Shown here: one piece after another, positions 35,076 through 43,321 of the stretch
Numbering within the stretch: position 1 is the first letter of the stretch
How the letters are laid out: every line of letters starts with the position of its first letter
Translations under genes and position numbers: made by a program
Assembly: GCA_016192065.1 (NCBI GenBank)
Contig: JACPUX010000018.1
Coordinates: 1 to 64,000, forward strand
DNA from: Betaproteobacteria bacterium
Lineage (GTDB): Bacteria > Pseudomonadota > Gammaproteobacteria > Burkholderiales > Casimicrobiaceae
Direction: 5' to 3'
Length of the DNA: 64,000 nt
The notes under the pieces: model-generated
The model's input: the letters and a program-made list of their open reading frames with translations, nothing else
Told to the model about the DNA's origin: nothing
The model's database searches: none

Positions 35076-35460
35076 TTTTTGACTGCCGAGGCCCGTGCGA
35101 AACTGGGCAATGCCCTGCGCGAGTCCTTTTGAAGGAGGCACCACGGGGGCTGGTGAGGAATACCGCGTCTGCCTCTCTCGCGCCCGCCGCTCAACTTGAC
35201 TCCTTTACAGCGTATAGCTAGATTGCCGCCCAAGAAACTCATCTGGGCGCAAACCCAGCGTCGAGCACGTCTGAAAACCCATGGTCTGGATTTTGTCGAT
35301 ACTTGTTTGGTCTCCGGTGACCTGACCTACACCTGAGGTGGCCTGCGTTGCGTTCGCGAGGCGGTGAAGTCTGGCACCGGCATTGAAATCGCCGACGAGA
35401 TCGCCACCTTAGTCGTGGAATAGGCCCGCAGGTTTAGCGCCGTCAGGAGTGGCCGCGTAG
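35076..35460. other. Intergenic stretch upstream of the defence-like operon
   Basis: Apart from the BrnT-like relic at 35230-35338, nothing is recognised. A short in-frame piece after 35365 (AVKSGTGIEIADEIATLVVE) ends in TAG and may be another relic. Confidence 0.35.
35230..35338 (+). pseudogene. BrnT-like toxin, N-terminal relic
   Basis: The frame KKLIWAQTQRRARLKTHGLDFVDTCLVSGDLTYT, ending in TGA at 35336-35338, resembles the N-terminal third of BrnT-type ribonuclease toxins, whose hallmark is an (A)KRxxNLxKHGLDFxDA segment. There is no usable start. A piece resembling the C-terminal end of the same family lies at 41863-41934, in the same orientation beyond the five-gene operon. Confidence 0.45.
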
Positions 35461-35491
35461 TTGACTGTCTCCCGGCTCAGACGGATATACT
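35461..35491 (+). promoter_or_regulatory. Candidate promoter of the defence-like operon
   Basis: TTGACT at 35461-35466 and TATACT at 35486-35491 lie 19 bases apart; the overlapping GATATA at 35484 gives 17. It is followed by an AGGAGAG ribosome site at 35511-35517 and the ATG at 35523. This is the best sigma-70-like pair upstream of the block. Confidence 0.4.
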
Positions 35492-35522
35492 GGCCACTAG
35501 AAGGGATGAATAGGAGAGTTGT

Positions 35523-36824
35523 ATGCTCAGGAGCCTCACAATCAAGAATGTTGGCCCGGCGCCAGAGCTCTCGCTTGAGTTCGGCAAGCGCCTAAACTTG
35601 CTGACAGGCGACAACGGTTTGGGCAAGAGTTTTCTGCTGGATATCGCCTGGTGGTCGCTGACACGGCGCTGGCCCGCGGAGCTCAATGCCAGCTTGGCCT
35701 CAGGTTACATGGCCAGGCCTAAGCCGGGCGAGAATGCCAGTATCAACTTTTCGTTTACCACCAAATCAGGCAAGGTCGAGCGGTATGAAAGCAAGTTCAA
35801 TCGTCCCAAACAGGCCTGGACGGGTCGGCCCGGCCGGCCTTCCAATCCTGGTCTGGTGCTTTATGCCCAGGTGGACGGCAGCTTTGCCGTTTGGGACCCC
35901 GCCCGCAACTACTGGAAAAAAGAGGGGAATATCGATGTCCAGGAGCGGCAACCCGCGTATGTCTTTAGTCCGAAAGAGGTTTGGGACGGACTACGGGGCG
36001 AGAAAGGGGAATGGCTCTGCAATGGACTAATTCGAGATTGGGCTTCTTGGCAGCGCGAGGGCAAGAACGCTTTCAAGCTGTTGGAGCGCATTATTCGCAT
36101 GCTTTCGCCATCAGAGGGTGAGAAGCTCTCCATTGGCGAACTGACGCGCATCAGCATTGAGGACGCTCGCGACATACCGACGCTCAAGATGCCCTACGGC
36201 GAGGAAACGCCGGTGCTCCATGCTTCCGCCGGTGTACGTCGAATAACTTCGCTCGCCTATCTGCTCGTTTGGACATGGAAGGAGCATCTGGCGGCATGCA
36301 AGCTGCTTGGTGAGGAACCTGCCTCCCAGGTCGTGTTCCTGGTCGATGAAATAGAAGCGCACTTGCATCCGCGCTGGCAGCGCTCGGTTGTGCGTTCCTT
36401 ACTTTCTGTCGTGACCCAATTGGCTCGGGCGGCGCAAGTCCAAATTATCGCCGCAACGCATTCGCCCCTGGTCATGGCGTCAGTTGAGCCCGAGTTCGAT
36501 ATCAGACAGGACGCCTGGTTTGATTTCGATTTGGTGCGTGCGCAGTCGGATAAACAAGGGCACATAGCGTTAACTCGCCGCGAGTGGCAACGTCACGGCG
36601 AAGCGTCGGCTTGGCTGATGAGCAATGCCTTCGACATGAAGAGCGCCCGCTCTATCGAGGCCGAGCAGGCCCTGGAAGAAGCGGCCCAGGCCCTAAGCGC
36701 ACCCAACTTCAACAAGACTAGGGCGAAGGCCATGCACGCCAAACTGGCTGGCGTGCTCAGTGATACTGACCCCTTCTGGGTGCGCTGGCGTTACATCGGA
36801 GAAAAGAAGGGGTGGCTGGAATGA
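35523..36824 (+). CDS. AAA/OLD-like ATPase (PtuA-like) of a five-gene defence-like operon
   Basis: A 433-residue ABC-type/OLD-family ATPase. Walker A is GDNGLGKS (residues 29-36), a signature-like segment HASAGVRRITSLAYLLVW is near 238, Walker B is VVFLVDEIEAHLHPRW (about 270-285), and the switch histidine is in IIAATHSPLVM. There is no Toprim nuclease domain, so it should act as an ATP-driven sensor or motor for a separate nuclease. The next gene is an HNH nuclease with an ATGA overlap. ATPase plus HNH is the layout of Septu (PtuA/PtuB) and related antiphage systems. The role is therefore likely phage defence; the trigger is unknown. The start has an AGGAGAG site. Confidence 0.85.
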   Translation: MLRSLTIKNVGPAPELSLEFGKRLNLLTGDNGLGKSFLLDIAWWSLTRRWPAELNASLASGYMARPKPGENASINFSFTTKSGKVERYESKFNRPKQAWTGRPGRPSNPGLVLYAQVDGSFAVWDPARNYWKKEGNIDVQERQPAYVFSPKEVWDGLRGEKGEWLCNGLIRDWASWQREGKNAFKLLERIIRMLSPSEGEKLSIGELTRISIEDARDIPTLKMPYGEETPVLHASAGVRRITSLAYLLVWTWKEHLAACKLLGEEPASQVVFLVDEIEAHLHPRWQRSVVRSLLSVVTQLARAAQVQIIAATHSPLVMASVEPEFDIRQDAWFDFDLVRAQSDKQGHIALTRREWQRHGEASAWLMSNAFDMKSARSIEAEQALEEAAQALSAPNFNKTRAKAMHAKLAGVLSDTDPFWVRWRYIGEKKGWLE

Positions 36825-37423
36825 TTTCTGTAGTGCCTCAGCCCGAACCGGCGGATTTCGATGCCAAGGTAAGGCAACCAGGCAACGCCTGGCTTGCTGG
36901 TAGGGGTATCGCCATGTATGCCCCCTTGCCCAAAGGGACTGACCCGCACCCCTACTGGCGGGAATGCTTGGATGAGTTGCACCGAAGCCATGGCGGGATA
37001 TGCGCTTACCTGGCGGTGTATATAGAGCGGGCCACGGGTGCGGCGTCTGTGGATCATTTCGTCGCCAAATCGGCCTTGGCCGGGAACACCTACGAGTGGA
37101 GCAACTACCGTCTGGCTTGTTTGGCCATGAATGCACGCAAGCGAGCGTTTGATGATGTGCTGGACCCTTTTGCATTGCCTCCTGACGTATTCCATCTGGA
37201 GCTAGTCACAGGGCGCATTTACGTAAATCCGGGCCTGACAAAGAACCAATTGGGGATCGATGCGCAGGCCACCATAGACCGCCTGAAGCTGGATAGCGGG
37301 GTCAATCGAGAAATGCGAGCCCGTCACTTCGACGAGTACTTAATGCAGGACTGCTCGGCTGGGCTGCTCGCCCGATATTCCCCTTTTGTTTGGGCGGAGT
37401 TGCAGCGGCAGGGAGCGATTTGA
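36821..37423 (+). CDS. HNH endonuclease (PtuB-like)
   Basis: A 200-residue HNH nuclease. The core is ICAYLAVYIERATGAASVDHFVAKS followed by YEWSNYRLACLAMNARK: Asp78-His79, Asn95 and Asn104 are the expected metal and catalytic residues. The family's usual zinc cysteine pairs are missing apart from Cys61. Its ATG at 36821 overlaps the ATPase stop as ATGA, so the pair is made in fixed ratio. It would cleave DNA or RNA on activation by the ATPase. The 51-base gap to the next gene is the largest within the block. Confidence 0.85.
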   Translation: MISVVPQPEPADFDAKVRQPGNAWLAGRGIAMYAPLPKGTDPHPYWRECLDELHRSHGGICAYLAVYIERATGAASVDHFVAKSALAGNTYEWSNYRLACLAMNARKRAFDDVLDPFALPPDVFHLELVTGRIYVNPGLTKNQLGIDAQATIDRLKLDSGVNREMRARHFDEYLMQDCSAGLLARYSPFVWAELQRQGAI

Positions 37424-37474
37424 TTTCTATCGTTTTTGATTGGCGGTCAATTATAGTCAAATGGTGAGCGAAGC

Positions 37475-38590
37475 ATGGGATTCTGGCATACGGGTTACCT
37501 GGAGTTCCACGACAACGCGGGGCTGGACTTTGCCTACCGACCCCAAAGACTCATCTACCACTGCCAGCATTGTGGTCAGCATTTTGACTCGATGGATGAT
37601 CTCCGCCGCCATCGCTTTCAGTCACACCCCTATACGTGTCCCCTGTTGTTCGTCAGGGGCATAGAACTGGGTGCAACCCCCTTTAGGGTTACCCGTTCGG
37701 CTCAACCGTCGGATTTCGTGGTGGAACTCTGCACCATTGCCACCTTCAATGGGACGCCACGGGAGCCCAGAGAGATTCCAAAATTGCTGGCGGAGGTTAG
37801 CCACGACAAGGTTAAGGTCGAGTTGGGCAATGATGGACCACCTGCCGTATTTGAGCTGGTGTTTCAGATTGCTGACGAGATGCATCTGAAAGGGGTGGAG
37901 GCAAGCTTCTTGCAGTTTGCCAACCGAAAGTTGCTGACTGTTCGAGCCCTAGAGGTCTTTATTCAGGAGTGCAGGGCGTTCAACACCGCTGACGCGTATT
38001 GGGGCGGAATCTGCGACTACCTCTATGGGGTTCTGGCCAAGGAAAGGGCACCGGATTCGTCGCTTCCTTATGATGAGTATCGGGAGCGCTTCAACCGAGC
38101 CGCTGACGCACTGTTGGACTATGACCGTTCGCTGGCGCACCTCGTGCGAAGCCTGGTGGCTTTCCACTTTAACCACTTCGAGGACGCGGCCCTCTTTGCG
38201 CCTCCTGGTCAATTGCACATGGCCTCCATGCGTTTCGAGGCGGTCCTGAAAGGTATTTCATGGGATGAGGCGGGTACACCTGCCAGGAAGCCGTCCAATG
38301 CCCCAGAAGACATGCTGACTGACCACGAGACGCTCCGCATTTTGAGATGGACTCAGCTGCCATTAACCGAGTTGGCGGCAGAAGCAGAAAACATCGCGGC
38401 GCTCGTGAAGTGTGATGTCCCTGAGTTTGACAGGCTGAAACTGAATGTCCTTCTGGCAGAAGCCTATGCCGCAAGCAGGGATGCCGTGCATGCCAGAAAG
38501 ACCGCACGAGAATTGATTGGAAATGCCAAGACAGCGGGATGGGCTGAACGCTTGATTGCCCGCCTAGCTGGTGAGGAGCAGAACACATGA
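37475..38590 (+). CDS. C2H2 zinc-finger protein of unknown function
   Basis: A 371-residue protein. Near the N terminus lies a canonical classical zinc finger, C30-x2-C33-x12-H46-x4-H51 (YHCQHCGQHF...LRRHRFQSH), followed by a beta-rich part (ATPFRVTRSAQPSDFVVEL) and a mostly helical body (about 150-371). Classical C2H2 fingers are uncommon in bacteria outside Ros/MucR, whose spacing (x9 to the first histidine) differs. It could bind nucleic acid or a protein partner and act as the recognition unit of the operon. The last four bases overlap the next gene (ATGA at 38587-38590). The ribosome site ahead of 37475 is weak. Confidence 0.75.
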   Translation: MGFWHTGYLEFHDNAGLDFAYRPQRLIYHCQHCGQHFDSMDDLRRHRFQSHPYTCPLLFVRGIELGATPFRVTRSAQPSDFVVELCTIATFNGTPREPREIPKLLAEVSHDKVKVELGNDGPPAVFELVFQIADEMHLKGVEASFLQFANRKLLTVRALEVFIQECRAFNTADAYWGGICDYLYGVLAKERAPDSSLPYDEYRERFNRAADALLDYDRSLAHLVRSLVAFHFNHFEDAALFAPPGQLHMASMRFEAVLKGISWDEAGTPARKPSNAPEDMLTDHETLRILRWTQLPLTELAAEAENIAALVKCDVPEFDRLKLNVLLAEAYAASRDAVHARKTARELIGNAKTAGWAERLIARLAGEEQNT

Positions 38591-39831
38591 GTGATGAGAA
38601 GCGCACACCCGCTACCAACGCGAAGACCGGCGAGGTTCACTATTCGGACCCTGCTCCCCGAGGGGCTCCGCAGAAACAGGCTACAAGCGAACGGCAGAAG
38701 CGGCCTGAAAAAGACCAGATTGCAGGCGAAGAAGCCGGTGGGCTTACTCAAGCCACAAACAGTGCCGCTACGGCGACGACGGGGACGGTTGGAAAGCGAG
38801 GGAAATCCAAACCCAAAGCGGAAATCACGACCCTGGAACAGTTTATCGCCCACGCATATGCGTTGAAGGGCAGGAAAGTACCGCTTAAGGCAAAGGTTGA
38901 GCGGCAGATTGCCCAGGACCCAACGTTGTCTGAGGAGACACTCCAACGCTTGAAGGAAGTGGCCAGTAAAGACACCACGCTTGCTGCGCCCCGCCAACTG
39001 TTGCTAGCGGCGCGGCAAGTGACTGGGTATCCAGGGCTGCGGGGCGCCATTCGTGATTTTGTCCGGGACACATTGCTCATGCACCCGATATTCCTGCATG
39101 AGCGTATCGATGCGGCAATTCGCAATCTAGACGAAGCACCTGGGCCTGGCGAAGTGTTAAAGCAAATTGCTGAAACTGAAGCAAAGGACCTGCCGCAGGA
39201 GTTTGTCGGCACTATCAAGGCCACCGAGCTTGAACAGCTGCGAACCAATGCCGTCTACTGCATGGCCATCTGGCTTGCCGAAAGCAGGGGGCTGTCTGTC
39301 GCGGCGGTAGCGGACGTGTTGTTCACATCGCTATGGGCACCGAAAGCACAAAAGCTGGTGGCGGAAGCCAGCAAGCTAGACGCCGTCTCCAGCATCGCGG
39401 AACTTGCAGGGGTTGGTCTGGCTTGCGACGAGTATCGGCGATTGGCCCAAGTCAGGCTCCGTGCCAGCGAGTCTGCAACTAACGAGGCCGAAGTATTAAG
39501 GGCCAGGGTTCAGACCTTGGAATCGGACATCGATGCGCTTCGCTTGAAAGCATCAGAGCTTGAAGAGACTCATGCGACAGAGCTGCAAGCGCATCAAACG
39601 GAGCTGGAGTCATTGCGCCTGGCCACAGAGACGGAAGCGGCGCATTTGCGTAATGACCTGGAGCTTCAGCGCACCAGGCTACTGCGGCGATTGAAATCGG
39701 ACGTTCATTTGCTTGAGGAGGGGTTACAGGCCTTCACCAGGCCAAAACCCAAAGTGCATGTCATGGTGGACCATGCCGAGCGGGTTACCGACGCATTGCG
39801 CCAAGAAATAAAAAATCTGCAGGGAGAGTGA
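38587..39831 (+). CDS. Coiled-coil protein of unknown function
   Basis: A 414-residue protein: a disordered, charged N-terminal tail (residues 1-75), a helical central domain (about 80-280, including YPGLRGAIRDFVRDTLLMHP), a long coiled coil (about 290-365, SESATNEAEVLRARVQTLESDIDALR and continuing), and a short C-terminal helix (VMVDHAERVTDALRQEIKNL). No catalytic motif is seen. It begins in an ATGA overlap with the zinc-finger gene and ends one base before the Hsp70-like gene. A scaffold, or a nucleotide-exchange-like partner of the Hsp70, is a possibility raised by position and coil only. Confidence 0.75.
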   Translation: MSDEKRTPATNAKTGEVHYSDPAPRGAPQKQATSERQKRPEKDQIAGEEAGGLTQATNSAATATTGTVGKRGKSKPKAEITTLEQFIAHAYALKGRKVPLKAKVERQIAQDPTLSEETLQRLKEVASKDTTLAAPRQLLLAARQVTGYPGLRGAIRDFVRDTLLMHPIFLHERIDAAIRNLDEAPGPGEVLKQIAETEAKDLPQEFVGTIKATELEQLRTNAVYCMAIWLAESRGLSVAAVADVLFTSLWAPKAQKLVAEASKLDAVSSIAELAGVGLACDEYRRLAQVRLRASESATNEAEVLRARVQTLESDIDALRLKASELEETHATELQAHQTELESLRLATETEAAHLRNDLELQRTRLLRRLKSDVHLLEEGLQAFTRPKPKVHVMVDHAERVTDALRQEIKNLQGE

Positions 39832-39832
39832 C

Positions 39833-41611
39833 ATGGCGGGGGTTGGATTCGATTTCGGCACGACTAACAGTCTGATTTCCATTGTTCAGGGTGACAACGT
39901 CATCAGCTTTCATGATGACCAGGGCTTACCTATCCCTTCCGTTGTTTGCTATGAGGGGACGCAGACCATTGTTGGCCGAGAAGCGCGAGAGCGACTGGCA
40001 CAAGCTGGTTTAGGGGTTCAGGGTAATGTCGTCCGTTCGCCGAAAACCTTGCTGGGGCGTGAAAGCGTGTTTGTCGACGGAGTCGAACGCAACCCGGTCG
40101 ACATTGTGCGAGACGTGGTGAGGTTTGTCCGGGACCAGGCTTTGGGTACGCGCACCGTCAAGAACCTCACGTTCGACAAAGCCGTAGTGACTATCCCGGT
40201 AAACATGGAAGGCCACCGGCGGGCACTGCTTCGTGATGCCTTCCGCATGGCAGGCATGAACATCGTGCAGTTTGTTCATGAGCCGCTGGCGGCGTTGTAT
40301 GGCTATCTGCGCACCAGCGAAGACTTTGCGGCGACGCTAAGGCGATATGACCGGCAGCTCATCTTGGTATTTGACTGGGGCGGCGGTACGCTGGATTTGA
40401 CTCTGTGCCGCTTGGTGGACGGTTTGCTGGTTCAGGTCGTGAACGATGGAACCGATGAGGTCGGGGGTGACCTTTTTGATGATGCCCTCAAGAATGAGGT
40501 GGAAAAGCGCTTCAGAGAGGCGAAGTCGATAGCAGAGACTGCTGCTGTTCAGTCCGAGGCGCGCCCACGACTCATGCATGCCTGCGAGAGGGCAAAGATT
40601 GACCTGAGCCAGCGTAGCCGGGTGAACGTTTACGTGCCCAACTTCTTCCGTGGGCTCGATGACCCTGACCTGGAATATCCGCTTCCTCGGGAGGAGCTGG
40701 AGTCCATGGTCGCAGAACTGATTGATAAGGGCATGGCCAGGATTGAAAAGCTCCTGGAATGCCAAGGCTACTCCACGGCTTCCGTGGCAATGTGTCTGAC
40801 AACTGGTGGCATGGCGAACATACCTGCTATCAAAGCGCGGCTCCATGAGCTTTTTGGTCCTCAGCGGGTGCATGTCTCTGAACGCACGGCCTCCTTGATT
40901 TCTGAAGGGGCGGCGTGGGTTGCTCACGACGATGCAAGGCTTCACCTCGCAAAAAGCGTGGAGTTGGTTCTTGCTCGCAACTCCTACATGCCATTGCTCA
41001 GAGCTGGCCTGGAAATGCCACAAGAGGGTGAGACGCGCGGGGACAACTACAACTTGTATTGTGTTGACCCGACCGATGGCTATGGGAAGTTCCAGCTGAT
41101 GGCGCCGAGAAAGCCTGGGCCAAAAGTGCTTCCGAACGATATGCGCCGTCCGTTGGCCAATCTCGTCGTTCCAGTGGATGAAAAGGCAGCGCCTTTCCGA
41201 GAGCGTCTGAGCTTGGACGTGGCAATTGATGAAAACCTTATTTTCAAGGCAAAGGCGCGTTCATTGAATCAACGTGGCGTTGCAGAGGCAGAGGTTCATG
41301 ACCTGGAGTTTGCTCTTGCCTTGCCGACTGGAAATCGGGGCTGGCTTGGTGAGGACTCATTCCCCGATACAGCGGAATCCGGTGCTCATAACGAGCCAGG
41401 CAGTCTGGTCATGCGTTCCAACATCGCGGCGCATGAGGACCCGAAGCTTGTGCCCGGTGAGGTCTTGTATCGCTTTGATCCGACCTACTTCGATTTGCGG
41501 CATGATCCCCCGCAACTTCAGGTGGATGAACGTCTTTACTATGCCCCCTGCTCGATCTGCGGGCGCCCATCGAATGACCCTCTTTGCCGCTGTGCGAGTT
41601 CATTGACTTAG
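39833..41611 (+). CDS. Divergent Hsp70-family ATPase with C-terminal cysteine knuckle
   Basis: A 592-residue Hsp70-type protein. The ATPase motifs are present: phosphate-1 (GVGFDFGTTNSLISIVQ), connect region (KAVVTIPVNMEGHRRALL and VHEPLAALYGYL), phosphate-2 (LVFDWGGGTLDLTL, about residue 180) and adenosine (LTTGGMANIPAIKARL, about 325). The region after about 390 does not look like a canonical substrate-binding domain and ends in a zinc-knuckle-like motif C-x2-C-x7-C-x-C (CSICGRPSNDPLCRC, about 570-585). It is shorter than DnaK (about 640) and lacks the helical lid. An AGGGAGAG site precedes 39833. It is the last gene of the operon, and probably an ATP-driven remodeller or sensor linked to the C2H2 and coiled-coil proteins. 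Confidence 0.85.
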   Translation: MAGVGFDFGTTNSLISIVQGDNVISFHDDQGLPIPSVVCYEGTQTIVGREARERLAQAGLGVQGNVVRSPKTLLGRESVFVDGVERNPVDIVRDVVRFVRDQALGTRTVKNLTFDKAVVTIPVNMEGHRRALLRDAFRMAGMNIVQFVHEPLAALYGYLRTSEDFAATLRRYDRQLILVFDWGGGTLDLTLCRLVDGLLVQVVNDGTDEVGGDLFDDALKNEVEKRFREAKSIAETAAVQSEARPRLMHACERAKIDLSQRSRVNVYVPNFFRGLDDPDLEYPLPREELESMVAELIDKGMARIEKLLECQGYSTASVAMCLTTGGMANIPAIKARLHELFGPQRVHVSERTASLISEGAAWVAHDDARLHLAKSVELVLARNSYMPLLRAGLEMPQEGETRGDNYNLYCVDPTDGYGKFQLMAPRKPGPKVLPNDMRRPLANLVVPVDEKAAPFRERLSLDVAIDENLIFKAKARSLNQRGVAEAEVHDLEFALALPTGNRGWLGEDSFPDTAESGAHNEPGSLVMRSNIAAHEDPKLVPGEVLYRFDPTYFDLRHDPPQLQVDERLYYAPCSICGRPSNDPLCRCASSLT

Positions 41612-42268
41612 GCGATGAGATCCGATGTTGCTCTTGATCACAACATTTGCTTAACGGTTTGCAGCCGCAGGGGCGCAAGTCTGGAGTTGCGCGTCTCGAA
41701 GCATTGGGCTACTTCCCAAGATGGTGCTCACTGACATTGAAACACCACGAAGGACGGGTCTTCCGTTCGCACCCAAGGGATACTGGCCTTACGCTTAGGC
41801 CGGGCGGGCAAAACTGTGCCGAATTGCCATCTGGTCTGCTCCACTATATTCATGCGTAACTGGTGGAAATCCAGAATGAACATGAGATCCGCATCATCTT
41901 ATTCGGAAAGGCGACGCGTCGCGCAGTGCAAGTCTGTTACGATGCGACTTGAGACGACTGCAACGCATTAGCGTCCAAGGAGGCCAGGCCCAAGATTACG
42001 GAGAAGCACCCTAAGGCGAACGTGAAGAATGTCATCGATGTTATCGTGGTGTTTGGCCGTGCCTGTGAAGTTCGTTCTTTCTGCGGCAAGGTAAGGCAGC
42101 CTCAATCGATTCAAGGCACAGGGCGGGAGCCACGAAAGGTGGATCGATCATCGCTTGCACAGCGTACAGGAAGAGTGGGTGTCGCAACAAATGGTTCGGC
42201 GCGGGAAATCATGGTAACCACGGCCGTGCTTCGCACCTGAACCCCGCCTCTGAGATCGGTTCCACACC
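41612..42268. other. Intergenic stretch with toxin relic, no intact gene
   Basis: Apart from the BrnT-like C-terminal relic at 41863-41934, no functional frame is recognised. The piece after 41990 (PKITEKHPKANVKNVIDVIVVFGR) is protein-like but unassigned. The tail should contain the promoter of the hydrolase at 42269. Confidence 0.4.
41863..41934 (+). pseudogene. BrnT-like toxin, C-terminal relic
   Basis: The frame VEIQNEHEIRIILFGKATRRAVQ resembles the C-terminal segment of BrnT-type toxins (hallmark: (D/E)xIRIIS.RKATRRE). It is degenerate: serine and arginine of the hallmark are replaced. It lies on the same strand as the N-terminal-like relic at 35230-35338. Confidence 0.45.
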
Positions 42269-43213
42269 ATGCTCCGCAGCTTCCTCTTTTGGTCGATCGC
42301 CGCGCTGCTCGTGGCGCTTGTGGCGCTCGCCACACTGTTTTTCCTGGACATGCGCGCGGCCTATCAGCGCATTCAAGGGCGCAGCACGGTGCTCGCGTCG
42401 CCTTGGGGTGACATCGAATATGTGCGCGGCGGCGCCGGCGCACCGGTGCTGGTGATTCACGGCAGTGGCGGCGGTTTCGATCAGGGGGAACTCCTGGCCC
42501 ATGCGGTGTTGGGCGAGGGCTACTCCTGGATTGCCCCTTCGCGTTTCGGCTACTTGCGCTCCACCTTTTTGCCGGCTGCGACTTTTGATCAACAAGCGCA
42601 CGCCTATGCCTATCTGCTCGATCAATTGGGCATCGAAAAAGTGGCGGTGGTGGCCTTGTCGCACGGCGGGCCTTCGGCCCTACTCTTTGCTTTGCTTCAC
42701 CCCGAGCGCGTGAAATCTTTGACGCTTTTGTCCTGCGGTGTCGCGGCCTCGGCGGTGCCGAATCAAGCGCAGGCCAATGCCCAGGGCGATGCGTTGATGA
42801 AAATCTATCGTTACGACTTTCTCTATTGGGCGATCACGCGCTTTCTGAGACCCTGGTTCGTGAAACTGATGGGCGCGGATGGGGCAGTGCTTGACCAACT
42901 CGGCGCCGAAGAGCGGGCGCTGGTCGATGATCTCATCGTAGGCATGAATCCCTCCTCAGCCCGGGCCGCGGGCGCGGCCTTCGACAATCAAGCGGCCATG
43001 CCCAACGCTCGTATTGCCGGAATTCGCGCGCCCACGCTGGTGGTGCACGCGGCGGATGACTCCTTGCAACTTTTTGACAACGCCCAGTTCGCCTTGACGC
43101 ACCTTCCCAATGCGCGCCTGCTGCGCTTCGAGCATGGCGGGCATTTGGTGCTGGCGGTCGAGCGCCAGGCCATTCGGGCGGCGGTGGCGGCGCAACTGCG
43201 CCAGAACCGCTGA
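42269..43213 (+). CDS. Alpha/beta hydrolase, membrane-anchored
   Basis: A 314-residue alpha/beta hydrolase with an N-terminal transmembrane helix (LFWSIAALLVALVALATLFFL). Oxyanion region HGSGGGFDQG, nucleophile elbow ALSHGG (Ser about 131), acidic residue in VVHAADDSLQLF, and catalytic His in FEHGGHL form a full triad. Similar proteins are annotated as proline-iminopeptidase or haloalkane-dehalogenase-like, but nothing in the sequence fixes a substrate. It lies in a single-gene unit converging on 43322-44548. Confidence 0.85.
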   Translation: MLRSFLFWSIAALLVALVALATLFFLDMRAAYQRIQGRSTVLASPWGDIEYVRGGAGAPVLVIHGSGGGFDQGELLAHAVLGEGYSWIAPSRFGYLRSTFLPAATFDQQAHAYAYLLDQLGIEKVAVVALSHGGPSALLFALLHPERVKSLTLLSCGVAASAVPNQAQANAQGDALMKIYRYDFLYWAITRFLRPWFVKLMGADGAVLDQLGAEERALVDDLIVGMNPSSARAAGAAFDNQAAMPNARIAGIRAPTLVVHAADDSLQLFDNAQFALTHLPNARLLRFEHGGHLVLAVERQAIRAAVAAQLRQNR

Positions 43214-43291
43214 TCTTTGGCCTTGGCGATCTAAGCGGCAGCGCACCCCAAACGATGCGCCGATGTTTGCGTACGACGATGCGGCGCTGAC

Positions 43292-43306
43292 GCCCCGCGA
43301 CGGGGC
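43292..43306. terminator. GC hairpin between convergent genes
   Basis: GCCCCG (43292-43297), loop CGA, CGGGGC (43301-43306) lies between the converging ends of the hydrolase and DUF5648 genes. There is no T run, so termination is only suggested by position. Confidence 0.35.
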
Positions 43307-43321
43307 TTCAGAACCAGCCCG

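Noticed and set aside
37436-37457. Second promoter before the zinc-finger gene (TTGATT...TATAGT)
   Set aside because: Spacing between the elements is about 10 bases, too short for a sigma-70 promoter; kept only as a remark in the operon finding.
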